NCBI GenBank assembly: GCA_965243825.1
Contig: CBDEVT010000001.1
Coordinates: 558,001-622,000, forward strand
Direction: 5' to 3'
Source of the DNA: JAJCYX01 sp965243825
GTDB lineage: Bacteria; Chloroflexota; Dehalococcoidia; Lucifugimonadales; Lucifugimonadaceae
DNA length: 64,000 nucleotides
Shown: one piece after another, positions 16,974 to 24,931 of the stretch
Numbering within the stretch: position 1 is the stretch's first letter
Layout of the letters: every line of letters starts with the position of its first letter
Position numbers and translations under genes: made by a program
Notes under the pieces: model-generated
Told to the model about the DNA's origin: nothing
Database searches by the model: none
Seen by the model: the letters and a program-made list of their open reading frames with translations, nothing else

Positions 16974-17807
16974 CTACTGTTGCACTATTCTCCTGAACAG
17001 ATAGTTGTGCTGCTGCGTTTCGCCGAGTCTGCGGTGAGCGGCGACTTTCTTCAGGCCGGCTCCGGCGAGGATGATCTCTATGTTCTCGATGGTGCCTGGC
17101 TCTGATTCGACCATGACCGACTTGACCTGCGGCCAGACGTTCCGACCGCTTTCGATCACGCCCATCTCTGCGCCGTCGACGTCGATCTTCACGTGGTCCG
17201 GCTGCCCTAATGTTTTTGCAGCTTCGTCGGCGGATATCACCGGCATCCACTGGAAGTGCTCGAAGTTGGAGTCGCCGTGCGATGCGGAACCGGGAGCGGT
17301 ATTGCTGACATGCAGGCGCGTGAGCTGCTGATCTGAACGCCCTACCCCAAACGGCACTGCTGTCACCTGTTCGTCGAACCCGTTCAGCCAGATGTTCTGC
17401 TGCAGGTGTCCGTAGCTGGGCGCAAAGGGCTCGAACGCAACAACCTCAAGGCCGTGCGCGGCTGCGATGAGCGAGTAACTCCCAACGGACGCCCCCACAT
17501 CCCATGTTTTTTCACGCCCGGGTACACGTGACTGCGGGGTGTTCGATTCTGGCGTGCTGTTTTTCACGCTCGGGTCCATGCGACCGTTTGGTGGTTGGTT
17601 CCGGCGTGCGAAGCGAGTCGGTCGTGATGAACGCTTTCGGACAGTTCTTCCGGTGTCTGCCGCAATCTCCCGCAGCCACTCGACTGTCTCCGGTTCCTTC
17701 TCGCAGGCACGTGACCGAAAACCTCGCCAGTCGCCATCGGCAAGAATCCGCAGATCGTTGCCATCGAAATCGACGCGAACCGTTTTGCCGCTCGTGAGGT
17801 TTGCCAC
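16974..17807 (-). CDS. FkbM-family SAM-dependent methyltransferase with insertion (277 aa)
   Basis: The SAM-binding motif WDVGASVGSYSLIAA, then VVAFEPFAPSYGHLQQN, HVKIDVDGAEMGVIESG and the C-terminal QQHNYLFRR, define an FkbM-type methyltransferase, usually acting on sugars. Between about residues 53 and 98, just before the SAM motif, is an Arg/Ser/Pro-rich insert that does not fit the family and carries a copy of the dispersed 53-bp repeat. The start is GTG at 17807 without a clear Shine-Dalgarno. Whether the enzyme still works is uncertain. It is on the same strand as neuB and neuA. Confidence 0.75.
   Translation of the reverse strand: MANLTSGKTVRVDFDGNDLRILADGDWRGFRSRACEKEPETVEWLREIAADTGRTVRKRSSRPTRFARRNQPPNGRMDPSVKNSTPESNTPQSRVPGREKTWDVGASVGSYSLIAAAHGLEVVAFEPFAPSYGHLQQNIWLNGFDEQVTAVPFGVGRSDQQLTRLHVSNTAPGSASHGDSNFEHFQWMPVISADEAAKTLGQPDHVKIDVDGAEMGVIESGRNVWPQVKSVMVESEPGTIENIEIILAGAGLKKVAAHRRLGETQQHNYLFRRIVQQ
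16989..17037. repeat. Direct repeat, right copy (partner 15991-16039)
   Basis: This is the 3' end of the intact FkbM gene and the right-hand member of a 42/49-identical direct repeat that brackets the RDD-like and lipoprotein genes. Confidence 0.65.
17507..17532 (-). repeat. Dispersed repeat, partial copy
   Basis: In the minus orientation this reads as the right-hand part of the dispersed repeat (GTCACGTGTACCCGGGCGTG then A-run). It lies 53 bp from the complete copy at 17556-17620, inside the FkbM insertion. Confidence 0.5.
17556..17620 (-). repeat. Dispersed 53-bp repeat, copy in the FkbM gene
   Basis: The minus strand has CTTCGCACGCC, then after 20-25 variable bases GTCGCATGGACCC and GAGCGTGAAAA. 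It aligns without gaps with the copies at 18501-18560 and 26049-26113. Here it is read in-frame within the FkbM coding sequence, as part of an atypical insert. Confidence 0.6.
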
Positions 17808-17960
17808 ACCGACAAGTTATGCCGCGGCCACAGGCAATTTGAAGCCGCAGGTGGCGGGTCCGCCTATGCGCTCAGTTCAACGCGATAATGGTGGCACAGG
17901 CGCGACGCCGAATCGAATAAACGAATTGACGCTCTAGCAGAGCCCACGGTTAGCTCCATA

Positions 17961-18488
17961 ATGGTTATTGAAATAAAAAAACACGCAGACGGTTACACCG
18001 CCTTTGTCGTTCAGCATCACAACGACGTGGAGTGGGCTACGGCGGAACCAATGGGGGAGCAAGACCTTCGCAAAAAACTGTACGACCTAGGTTGCCATCC
18101 GATCGACATTACCGAAGCGATCCTCGCTACAGATCCAGAGCGACGACGCAAATTTCGGGAATCGATACGCGCAGACCTCATTGAAGCTGTGGGTGAGCAG
18201 AGGGCTGTCGAGCTCGACCAGAGAATCAAGGACCAGAGGAACGAGGCGCTGCGTAAACATGCGGAGCGTGCACTCCTGCCGATAGACGAACAGATCTCTG
18301 CCTATCAGCAAACTGCAGACCTCATTGAAGAACGCCGCGGGCCTGAAGCAGCGCAGAAATTCCTCAAACAGATCAAAGATTCATTGGACTACAAAGCGCG
18401 CACTGGCATGACTCGGAGCGAAGAACGAACCGCAGCCTTCAGAAAGCGGCTGCGGGAAGAGAATCCGGACCATCCACACGGCGCCTGA
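17961..18488 (+). CDS. Hypothetical soluble helical protein (175 aa)
   Basis: A short N-terminal beta region (MVIEIKKHADGYTAFVVQ) is followed by highly charged helices, including DQRIKDQRNEALRKHAER. There are no membrane segments or known catalytic motifs. It stands alone between the FkbM gene and a repeat copy. Not recognised. Confidence 0.6.
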   Translation: MVIEIKKHADGYTAFVVQHHNDVEWATAEPMGEQDLRKKLYDLGCHPIDITEAILATDPERRRKFRESIRADLIEAVGEQRAVELDQRIKDQRNEALRKHAERALLPIDEQISAYQQTADLIEERRGPEAAQKFLKQIKDSLDYKARTGMTRSEERTAAFRKRLREENPDHPHGA

Positions 18489-18500
18489 CCGGCCCAAACA

Positions 18501-18560
18501 GCTTCTTCGCACGCCTTAACCAATCACCCTTCAGTCACATGGACCCGGCGACAAAAAATC
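18501..18560 (+). repeat. Dispersed 53-bp repeat, intergenic copy
   Basis: CTTCTTCGCACGCC, CACATGGACCCGG and an A-rich end align with the copies at 17556-17620 (minus strand) and 26049-26113. This copy lies between convergent genes and touches the end of the SnoaL-like gene. It is the most diverged at its right end. Confidence 0.55.
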
Positions 18561-18978
18561 AAAACATGCCGTTGCTGTTCTTTGACGACTCAGGGATGAC
18601 CTGCAGCACGTCCCAGTGCTCCACGACTTTGCCGTTCTCGTCAAAGCGAAAGATGTCTATGCCCGCGTAGTCCTGGTCGCCCGGCCACTCCTGGTGACAG
18701 TGCAGCACAACGTAATCTCCCTCGGCAATCGCTCGCTTGAACGTCACCTTCTTGCCCGGATACTCACGGGCCATTCGCTCGAAGTAGTCGATAAACGGCT
18801 GCTTGCCGTCGCCAACATGCGGGTTGTGCTGGATGTACTCGTCGCCGATGTACTTTTCAGCAGCCTCGACCGGCCTGTTCTGGTTGAACATCAGGTCGTA
18901 GAGCGCCATCGCCGTCTTCTTGTTCTGTTCAGGATTCACCACAATCTCGATTCGCTGGTAACTGCGACTTTCTGCCAT
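18559..18978 (-). CDS. SnoaL-like/NTF2-fold protein (139 aa)
   Basis: The sequence matches the SnoaL-like polyketide-cyclase family: YIGDEYIQHNPHVGDGKQPF, then VLHCHQEWPGDQDYAGIDIFRFDENGKVVEHWDV (in parts), with the His/Asp residues common to the fold. Such proteins bind small hydrophobic or sugar-like molecules; substrate unknown. The ATG at 18978 (MAESRSYQRIE) is chosen; longer frames lack similarity and run into the divergent 77-aa gene. Confidence 0.8.
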   Translation of the reverse strand: MAESRSYQRIEIVVNPEQNKKTAMALYDLMFNQNRPVEAAEKYIGDEYIQHNPHVGDGKQPFIDYFERMAREYPGKKVTFKRAIAEGDYVVLHCHQEWPGDQDYAGIDIFRFDENGKVVEHWDVLQVIPESSKNSNGMF

Positions 18979-19078
18979 ACAGTCTGCGCCCCGCAAGGTC
19001 TGGCTGCCATAAGATGCGATACCGGGGCACGCCCTCTCGTCCGCTGCCGGACACCGCTTGTGATTGAGAACTCCACCG

Positions 19079-19312
19079 ATGAACATACTCATTGATCGAA
19101 TCGGCAAGGTATCGGGCGGGCGGCATGACGGCGAGCTGATCAAGGTTGAGCCGATTGAGGACACGCCACACTTCTACGTGTTCTTCTGCGCCGGTGAGAT
19201 TTTCGATATCAACCAGGCTTGGGATGATTGGGTTGAAGATGAACCGGCTCTTCATAAGTACTTCCAATTCATGGCCGAGGACGGCGCAGCAGTAGACTGG
19301 CAGTCCGAATAA
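19079..19312 (+). CDS. Small acidic protein coupled to methyltransferase (77 aa)
   Basis: A small acidic protein (MNILIDRIGKVSGG to VDWQSE) with aromatic residues in its middle (PHFYVFFCAGE). Its stop overlaps the next start as TAATG, so it is made together with the methyltransferase. The family is unknown to me; it might be a regulator or subunit of that enzyme. Confidence 0.6.
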   Translation: MNILIDRIGKVSGGRHDGELIKVEPIEDTPHFYVFFCAGEIFDINQAWDDWVEDEPALHKYFQFMAEDGAAVDWQSE

Positions 19313-20178
19313 TGCCGCTAGACGAATTCAGAGAGACGAACCTCAAGCAGTGGGAGGAGCGTGCCGCCCTGCACTGGGACGGTGACGGCTACGCGGTCAG
19401 GGAGTTCGTGGCGGACCCCGACCAGATCAGCCGGGTGATCAGGTTCGACGCGCCGTTTCTGGCGGAGTCTGGCGACGACCTCACGGGCAAGAAGCTTGTC
19501 CACCTGCAGTGCCACATCGGCAAAGACACGATCTCGCTGGCTCGCCTCGGCGCTGAGGTCACAGGAGTCGACTTCTCGCCGTCCGCCATTACCTTCGCCA
19601 GGGAGCTTGCCGAGCTCTGCGGCACGCCCGCGAACTTCGTGAACTGCGAGCTGTACGAAACTCCGAAACATCTACCCGCAGACTCCTTCGACATTGTCTA
19701 CACCAGCGTCGGTGCAATTAGCTGGCTTCCGGATATCCGCGGCTGGGCGAAGGTTGTTGCTCACCTGCTTAAGCCGGGTGGAATCCTGTACCTGAGGGAC
19801 CAGCACCCGATGCTGTGGTCGCTGGAAGATGAGCGCGACGACGGCCAGTTGGTCGTGGGCTTCCCGTACTTCGAGATGGAGAAGCCGAACGAGTTCCTGT
19901 CCGATGAGACGTACGCCAGCGATGAGAAGCTGACGAACAAGAGGGAGTACAGCTGGAACCACGGCCTTGGCGAAACGCTGACGGCAGTGATCGACGCCGG
20001 GATGCAGCTTGAGTTCCTGCACGAACACCGGTTTATCGACTGGCAGGCACACCCCAACATGGTCCAGAACGCGGACGGCACCTACGAACTACCAGCCCAC
20101 CAGGAACGAGTCCCCCTGCAGTTTTCACTCAGAGCGCGGGTTCTGATAACCGGTAAGGATCCTCGAATTCGACGCTGA
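19312..20178 (+). CDS. Class I SAM-dependent methyltransferase (288 aa)
   Basis: Motif I is LVHLQCHIGKDTISLARLGA, followed by GVDFSPSAITFARE (motif II) and DSFDIVYTSVGAISWLPD with LLKPGGILYLRD. The architecture is that of small-molecule methyltransferases of the UbiE/Methyltransf_25 type. It is coupled to the 77-aa gene upstream. The last 50 bp overlap the convergent TIR-like gene on the other strand. Confidence 0.85.
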   Translation: MPLDEFRETNLKQWEERAALHWDGDGYAVREFVADPDQISRVIRFDAPFLAESGDDLTGKKLVHLQCHIGKDTISLARLGAEVTGVDFSPSAITFARELAELCGTPANFVNCELYETPKHLPADSFDIVYTSVGAISWLPDIRGWAKVVAHLLKPGGILYLRDQHPMLWSLEDERDDGQLVVGFPYFEMEKPNEFLSDETYASDEKLTNKREYSWNHGLGETLTAVIDAGMQLEFLHEHRFIDWQAHPNMVQNADGTYELPAHQERVPLQFSLRARVLITGKDPRIRR

Positions 20179-21055
20179 TTCCTGATTCCTTAGCACCCAA
20201 ATACCACTCCAATTGTTGAAGTGCAGTAAATTCGTCGATAATTCGGACAGCATCCTCGTCGTCTCCGAATCCTCCGCCTTCAACTGCCTCGACAAGATCT
20301 GGATTACCGTGCCGCTTAACGTGCTGGATGATTCTTTCTTTGGGCCCAGTCAGTTTCATTCGTAATAGTTTGGGCCTAGCCACGTCTTGATCAGGCGAAG
20401 GGTTCGGGTCACTTCGGTTATCTGAACGAAGCAACCCGATCTGACGCTCCATCCGATCAAGTCGCTCAATAATGTATGAGTTCGGATCTTCAGGGTTGGT
20501 CTCAGCAAGCACAGCCAAACCGCTGCTCGCTCGGGTCACTGGGTTGTCTGGCTCATCTCCTGACTCAGCATGCACAAGAGCCCGTTTGAGGCGATCTCGA
20601 ATATCGATGCCGCCTTTTAGATCATTGCGATATAAGATCGTACGTTCAGCCGCAAGATCAAATGGAAGACGAGGACCCTCTTCTGCGAGGACGATCACCG
20701 GTTTCGCCGCAGCGTGCCGTACTCCTAGCTCATACATCACATTCGGGTTGAATCGCGTCAGAACTGCTATCACAAGATCATCCTGCAATAGATGCTCCAT
20801 CACCTGACGCGTGATTGATCCAGAGGCGTCTATTCTGTGCGCAACCTCGACCGTGTATTTGTCCTGAAGAACCGGGATCAGCGCTGCATCACTGAGACCA
20901 TCGGTCTCGCGTCTGACGTCACTGTTGTCTCGACCAATCGGTGCAATTACAAAACAGCATTTCTTGTCGATCTGCTCAGTAGCTGTTTTTACAGGCCCAG
21001 TGGCCTGATTAGGGCTAATTGCGACTTTGGATCCGTTTGTATTTCTTCGAGGCAT
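20129..21055 (-). CDS. TIR/nucleoside deoxyribosyltransferase-like conflict protein (308 aa)
   Basis: The first 190 residues carry CCFVIAPIG (34-41), a Ser/Asp-rich segment, ITRQVMEHLLQDDLVIAVLT and NPNVMYELGVRHA (103-115). This is the pattern of TIR-like or nucleoside 2-deoxyribosyltransferase-like proteins that recur as effectors in bacterial conflict systems; such domains are thought to act on NAD or nucleotides, with the Glu in NPNVMYELG as the catalytic residue. The C-terminal third is a separate, mostly helical domain without clear similarity. No partner sensor gene is obvious nearby. Confidence 0.7.
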   Translation of the reverse strand: MPRRNTNGSKVAISPNQATGPVKTATEQIDKKCCFVIAPIGRDNSDVRRETDGLSDAALIPVLQDKYTVEVAHRIDASGSITRQVMEHLLQDDLVIAVLTRFNPNVMYELGVRHAAAKPVIVLAEEGPRLPFDLAAERTILYRNDLKGGIDIRDRLKRALVHAESGDEPDNPVTRASSGLAVLAETNPEDPNSYIIERLDRMERQIGLLRSDNRSDPNPSPDQDVARPKLLRMKLTGPKERIIQHVKRHGNPDLVEAVEGGGFGDDEDAVRIIDEFTALQQLEWYLGAKESGISVEFEDPYRLSEPAL

Positions 21056-21167
21056 GTAAATCCACCCTCAATCTTGGCAATCTCGTGGCAGTTTACAGTA
21101 GCTTCGAGAAATCTCCCCTAGAGAGCGTCGCTGAACCGCCACAATGACAATTAGCGCCCTCGTCCCC

Positions 21168-22253
21168 CTAAAACACCACTACTGACCGCAGGACTTCGCC
21201 GGCTTCCATGCGGTGGAACGCCTCTTCAACCTCGTTGACCTTGATCGTCTCTGTCACGAAGCGTTCCAGGTCCAAGCGGCCCTGCAGATACAGGTCTATA
21301 AACATCGGGAAGTCGCGGGTCGGCAGGCAGTCGCCGTACCAGGAAGACTTCAGCGAGCCGCCGCGGCCAAACACCTCGATCAGCGGAAGCTCAATCTTCA
21401 TATCGGGATTCGGCACGCCGACGAGCACAACGGTTCCCGCAAGGTCACGAGCGAAGAACGCTTGCCGGTAGGTCTCGGGAGTGCCTATCGCCTCGATCAC
21501 GACGTTTGCACCATTGCCTTCGGTGAAGCCCTGTATCGCCTCGACCGGGTCCTGCTTCGTGGCATTAACGGTGTGCGTTGCGCCGAAGTCCTTCGCCCAC
21601 TCGAGCTTCCGGTCGTCGATGTCCACTGCGATGATCGTGTGCGCTCCGGCGAGCTTCGACCCGGCGATTGCAGCGTCGCCAACACCGCCGCAGCCGATCA
21701 CGGCCACGGAGTCTCCGCGGCCAACGTTGCCGGTGTTCACGGCAGCGCCCAGCCCGGCCATGATTCCACAGCCGATGAGGCCGGCGGCTTCGGGTTTTGC
21801 AGCGGGATCGACCTTCACAGCCTGTCCCGCATCAACCAGGGCGAGTTCGGTGAATGCGCCGATTCCCAACGCTGGCGAAAGAGCGGTTCCGTCCTTGAGC
21901 GTCATCGGCTGCTTCGCGTTTCGACTGTCGAAGCAGTACCAGGGCCGGCCGCGCAGGCAGGAGCGGCAGCTTCCGCATGGCGATCGCCACGCAAGGATCA
22001 CGAAGTCGCCTGGTGCGACGCCGGTAACCCCTTCCCCTACCTCTTCGACTATGCCCGCAGCTTCGTGTCCGAGCAGGAACGGGAAGTCGTCGTTGATCGC
22101 TCCTTCCCTGTAGTGCAGGTCCGTGTGACAGACACCGGACGCCTGCACGCGAACGAGCGCTTCACCGGGACCGGGATCAGGCACGATGATGGTCTCAAGC
22201 TTGACCGGCTCACCTTTGCCGGCTGCGATCACACCCTGCGTTTCATGCGGCAC
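21168..22253 (-). CDS. S-(hydroxymethyl)mycothiol dehydrogenase-like zinc alcohol dehydrogenase
   Basis: A zinc-dependent MDR enzyme with catalytic Cys42 and His63/Glu64 (GVCHTDLHYREG, LLGHEAAG), structural zinc Cys93/96/99/107 and the NAD-binding VAVIGCGGVGDAA. Long blocks (GHEAAGIVEEVGEGV, RGRPWYCFDS, GLGAAVNTGNVGRGDSV, SSWYGDCLPTRDFPM) look like the mycothiol-dependent formaldehyde dehydrogenase family, rather than the glutathione class. Mycothiol is known mainly from Actinobacteria, so the actual cofactor here is uncertain. It probably detoxifies formaldehyde. It is on the same strand as the flavoprotein upstream (53-bp gap). Confidence 0.85.
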   Translation of the reverse strand: MPHETQGVIAAGKGEPVKLETIIVPDPGPGEALVRVQASGVCHTDLHYREGAINDDFPFLLGHEAAGIVEEVGEGVTGVAPGDFVILAWRSPCGSCRSCLRGRPWYCFDSRNAKQPMTLKDGTALSPALGIGAFTELALVDAGQAVKVDPAAKPEAAGLIGCGIMAGLGAAVNTGNVGRGDSVAVIGCGGVGDAAIAGSKLAGAHTIIAVDIDDRKLEWAKDFGATHTVNATKQDPVEAIQGFTEGNGANVVIEAIGTPETYRQAFFARDLAGTVVLVGVPNPDMKIELPLIEVFGRGGSLKSSWYGDCLPTRDFPMFIDLYLQGRLDLERFVTETIKVNEVEEAFHRMEAGEVLRSVVVF

Positions 22254-22306
22254 GTTGCCCTCCCTGGCGTGCTGATGAACTGTTTTGGCTGAGGAGTTGG
22301 AAGCGG

Positions 22307-23440
22307 CTAACCAGTGAGCCAGCGCTTCCGGCGTATCTCAACAAAGTCACGCTTCTCTGTTGCGACTTCGACCGACGGTCCAGAGAACGGTGCAGTGGCC
22401 GGTCTGCCGGGCAGGAAGTCAGCGTCCATCCGGCCAACAAGAGCGTCGCCGAACTCCACGTAGCATGCGCCCTTGCCATCGAACGGATCAGCCTCGCCGG
22501 AGTCAAGGATCTTCGCCACCATGTCGCGGGCTACCGCTTTGGCCTCACTCTCCGCAAACACACCTGCTTTCGGCACAGGCGCGCTCGTCACATCGCCAAC
22601 TCCGTAAACGCCAGGGAATTTTGTCTCGAGACTCTTTTCGCTGACCGGAATCCAGTCGTTCTCTGACAGTCCAGCCTCCTCAACCACGTCCGGGACCTTG
22701 TGCACGGGAATGCCAAGGAACAGGTCGAACGGGATACGCTCGCCGGTGGTCGTGACGGCCTCTTTGGTCGAAGGATCGATCTGGTTGATCACGGTCTCCC
22801 ACGTCACATCGACACCGATCTCTTCGATCTTTTTGACGATAGCCTTCGAGCCTTCTGGAGACGGCGGGATTGGCACGTTCCACTGCGACACGAGCCTGAT
22901 GCCAATCTTGTCGCGCAGCCCGCGTTTCCTGTACCACTCGTCGAGCAGGATCGCCGCTTCCCACGGCGCAGGCGGACACTTGAACGGCTGGCCGAGAATG
23001 CCAATGACAATCTGGCCTTCCGTGAAGCTCTCCAGAACCGGGTTCAGCGCAATAGCACCCGGCACGGAGTAGAACTCGTTACCGCCTTCGAGAAGTCCGG
23101 GCGTAGCGGCGAAGTCGTAGTCGGCGCCGAGCGCGCACACCATGTAGTCAGCACTGTAGCTGCCCTTGTCTGTTGTTACCGACTTACTGGCTGGATCGAT
23201 CGCCGTGATCGTCTCTTGCCTGAATTCCACTGTCGACTTCGCAAGGTCTGCGTACTTGAAAGTGACGTCGTCGAGGCTCGACTTGCCGAACATGAGGTCG
23301 AACTTCGAGAAGCCGAAGACGAACCCATCGTTCTTGTCGATCAGTGTTATTTCAACCTGGTCGCCGAGGGCTTCTGTCAGGAGCGACGACAGCTCCAGAC
23401 CACCAAACCCGGCGCCAAGGATCAGTACTTTTGTGCTCAT
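22307..23440 (-). CDS. FAD-dependent oxidoreductase, sulfide:quinone reductase-like (377 aa)
   Basis: It begins KVLILGAGFGGLELSS (FAD-binding GxGxxG) and has GVYGVGDVTSAPVPKAG near residue 295, the second FAD motif. The KCPPAPWEAAILLDEWY segment matches the sulfide:quinone oxidoreductase/flavocytochrome-c-like superfamily, in which a Cys here is near the active site. The other Cys residues needed for classical sulfide oxidation are not obvious, so an NADH-type or other substrate is possible. It precedes the formaldehyde dehydrogenase-like gene on the same strand. Confidence 0.75.
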   Translation of the reverse strand: MSTKVLILGAGFGGLELSSLLTEALGDQVEITLIDKNDGFVFGFSKFDLMFGKSSLDDVTFKYADLAKSTVEFRQETITAIDPASKSVTTDKGSYSADYMVCALGADYDFAATPGLLEGGNEFYSVPGAIALNPVLESFTEGQIVIGILGQPFKCPPAPWEAAILLDEWYRKRGLRDKIGIRLVSQWNVPIPPSPEGSKAIVKKIEEIGVDVTWETVINQIDPSTKEAVTTTGERIPFDLFLGIPVHKVPDVVEEAGLSENDWIPVSEKSLETKFPGVYGVGDVTSAPVPKAGVFAESEAKAVARDMVAKILDSGEADPFDGKGACYVEFGDALVGRMDADFLPGRPATAPFSGPSVEVATEKRDFVEIRRKRWLTG

Positions 23441-23524
23441 GCGGCGAGTTTAAGGCAGCAAGACCGCACAGTCACCAGCAGACGGCGAAGAAGCCGTAGA
23501 TGACCGTACTCGCCTCAGTCGTCC

Positions 23525-24340
23525 TTACTTCCTGGCGACCGCAACGTTGGTCGCACTTTCGATTTCGACGAAATCGCCCTTGACGTACGGCCCGATCTTG
23601 TCATGCATAGATTCGGATAGCTCTTTTGCCACAGACGCTCGCTCCTCCGGGCTCATTGCGCCAAACGTCGGTATGGCTGCTGCGGCTCCGCCAATGGATA
23701 GCTGGATCATCTTTGGCGGCTCAGGGAAGCGCAGTGTGAGCTCGTGTTGAGTTGTCTCAACTCCCTCGAAACCGCCGCTCTCAATGTACGATTTCAGTTC
23801 CTCGGCATCACCCAGCATAAACGGCAGAGACACCACCTCCAGCGGGGCATCGAGACGAGACGAAACGCCTTTGAACAACTCACCCCACAGCGTGTGGTAG
23901 TCAGTGCCGAGCCAGGTATTCGCAACAAGCCGGCCTCCCGGCTTGAGTACTCGGTAGATCTCTCTGGCAGATTTTTCTCGGTCCTGGAAGAACTGTAATC
24001 CCTGCTGTGAAATCACCAGGTCGAAGGTGTTGTCTTCATAGGGCAAGCTTTCGCAGACGCCTTCTGTCCAGTCGATATCGAAACCTGCAGCTGCGGATTT
24101 CTCCCTGGCAACGCTAAGCATGGGCGCGCTGCTGTCCAGTCCGTGCAGACTGCCGACATCCAGTCCTTGCTCTGCAATCTGACGCGCAACTGTGCCTGGG
24201 CCACAGGCGAGGTCAAGGACCGTCTCCCCCGACTGAGGTGTTGCAATGTCGATCAGAACTTCGCCCCAGGGCCTGAACATGGCGGGTCCGAAGTAACCGT
24301 CAAATATTTGCGCCGGGTTCTGTGGCTGTGATGTGGTCAT
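23525..24340 (-). CDS. UbiE-type methyltransferase (271 aa)
   Basis: It has GETVLDLACGPGTVARQIAEQG, LDSSAPMLSVARE and FDLVISQQGLQFFQDREKSAREI (in parts), then YRVLKPGGRLVANTW, typical of class I methyltransferases acting on small molecules. The ATG at 24340 follows GAAGGAG and is preferred to a start at 24373. The C-terminal part is helical and may bind the acceptor. Confidence 0.8.
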   Translation of the reverse strand: MTTSQPQNPAQIFDGYFGPAMFRPWGEVLIDIATPQSGETVLDLACGPGTVARQIAEQGLDVGSLHGLDSSAPMLSVAREKSAAAGFDIDWTEGVCESLPYEDNTFDLVISQQGLQFFQDREKSAREIYRVLKPGGRLVANTWLGTDYHTLWGELFKGVSSRLDAPLEVVSLPFMLGDAEELKSYIESGGFEGVETTQHELTLRFPEPPKMIQLSIGGAAAAIPTFGAMSPEERASVAKELSESMHDKIGPYVKGDFVEIESATNVAVARK

Positions 24341-24467
24341 GACCGTGCTCCTTCTCCGGCGACCAGCAATCACTGGAAAGCCGTCTAATCCGCGACAGCA
24401 CGGAGTTTACCGGCGACCTGCAGCCGGTCAAGATTTCGGTCGGCGATGTGGAGCGGATTTTCCTTGC

Positions 24468-24689
24468 CTACGCCGCTACGTGGCCCACGCCACGGCAGCC
24501 GGTGCAGGTAGCGGGCACATCAAGTTCGCTACGGACTATCCCGCGACCTTTGCAGATAGGACAGATATGCAGACTGTCATCGGGCGGCATGTGAAGTCTG
24601 TTCAGGGCAGAGTTTCGGACAAGCGGCAGTGCGCACTCTTCACAGTCGGTGCCAAACTGTTCGGGCGCGCCGCAATGCAGGCAGATCAT
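24468..24689 (-). CDS. Small zinc-ribbon protein (73 aa)
   Basis: Three Cys clusters: MICLHCG, CEEC and CPICKGRGIV...CTGCRGVGHV, the last like the CxxCxGxG repeats of DnaJ-type zinc fingers. The ATG at 24689 has GGGAGA eight bases upstream; the open frame extends to 24746 but without a site. It lies on the same strand as the methyltransferase. The role is unknown. Confidence 0.55.
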   Translation of the reverse strand: MICLHCGAPEQFGTDCEECALPLVRNSALNRLHMPPDDSLHICPICKGRGIVRSELDVPATCTGCRGVGHVAA

Positions 24690-24931
24690 TGGCTTCTCCC
24701 GAGTCGAACGAGGATCGAGAACACAGAGGAGGACCGCGAGGATCAATGATGCGGCCGCGGCAGCCTGTCAGCACCGTTCACGAAGAGGTACTTTCGTCCG
24801 GTGAAGTGGCTCGGACCCCGATTAGGCCGATTTCGCGTTGCCATAGTGGCAGTTAAGTTTCGACTCGTTAGGATGGACTGGCACGACTCACTCTCAACTT
24901 CATCGTGGGTTCAGAAGTAAAGGCAGGAAGA

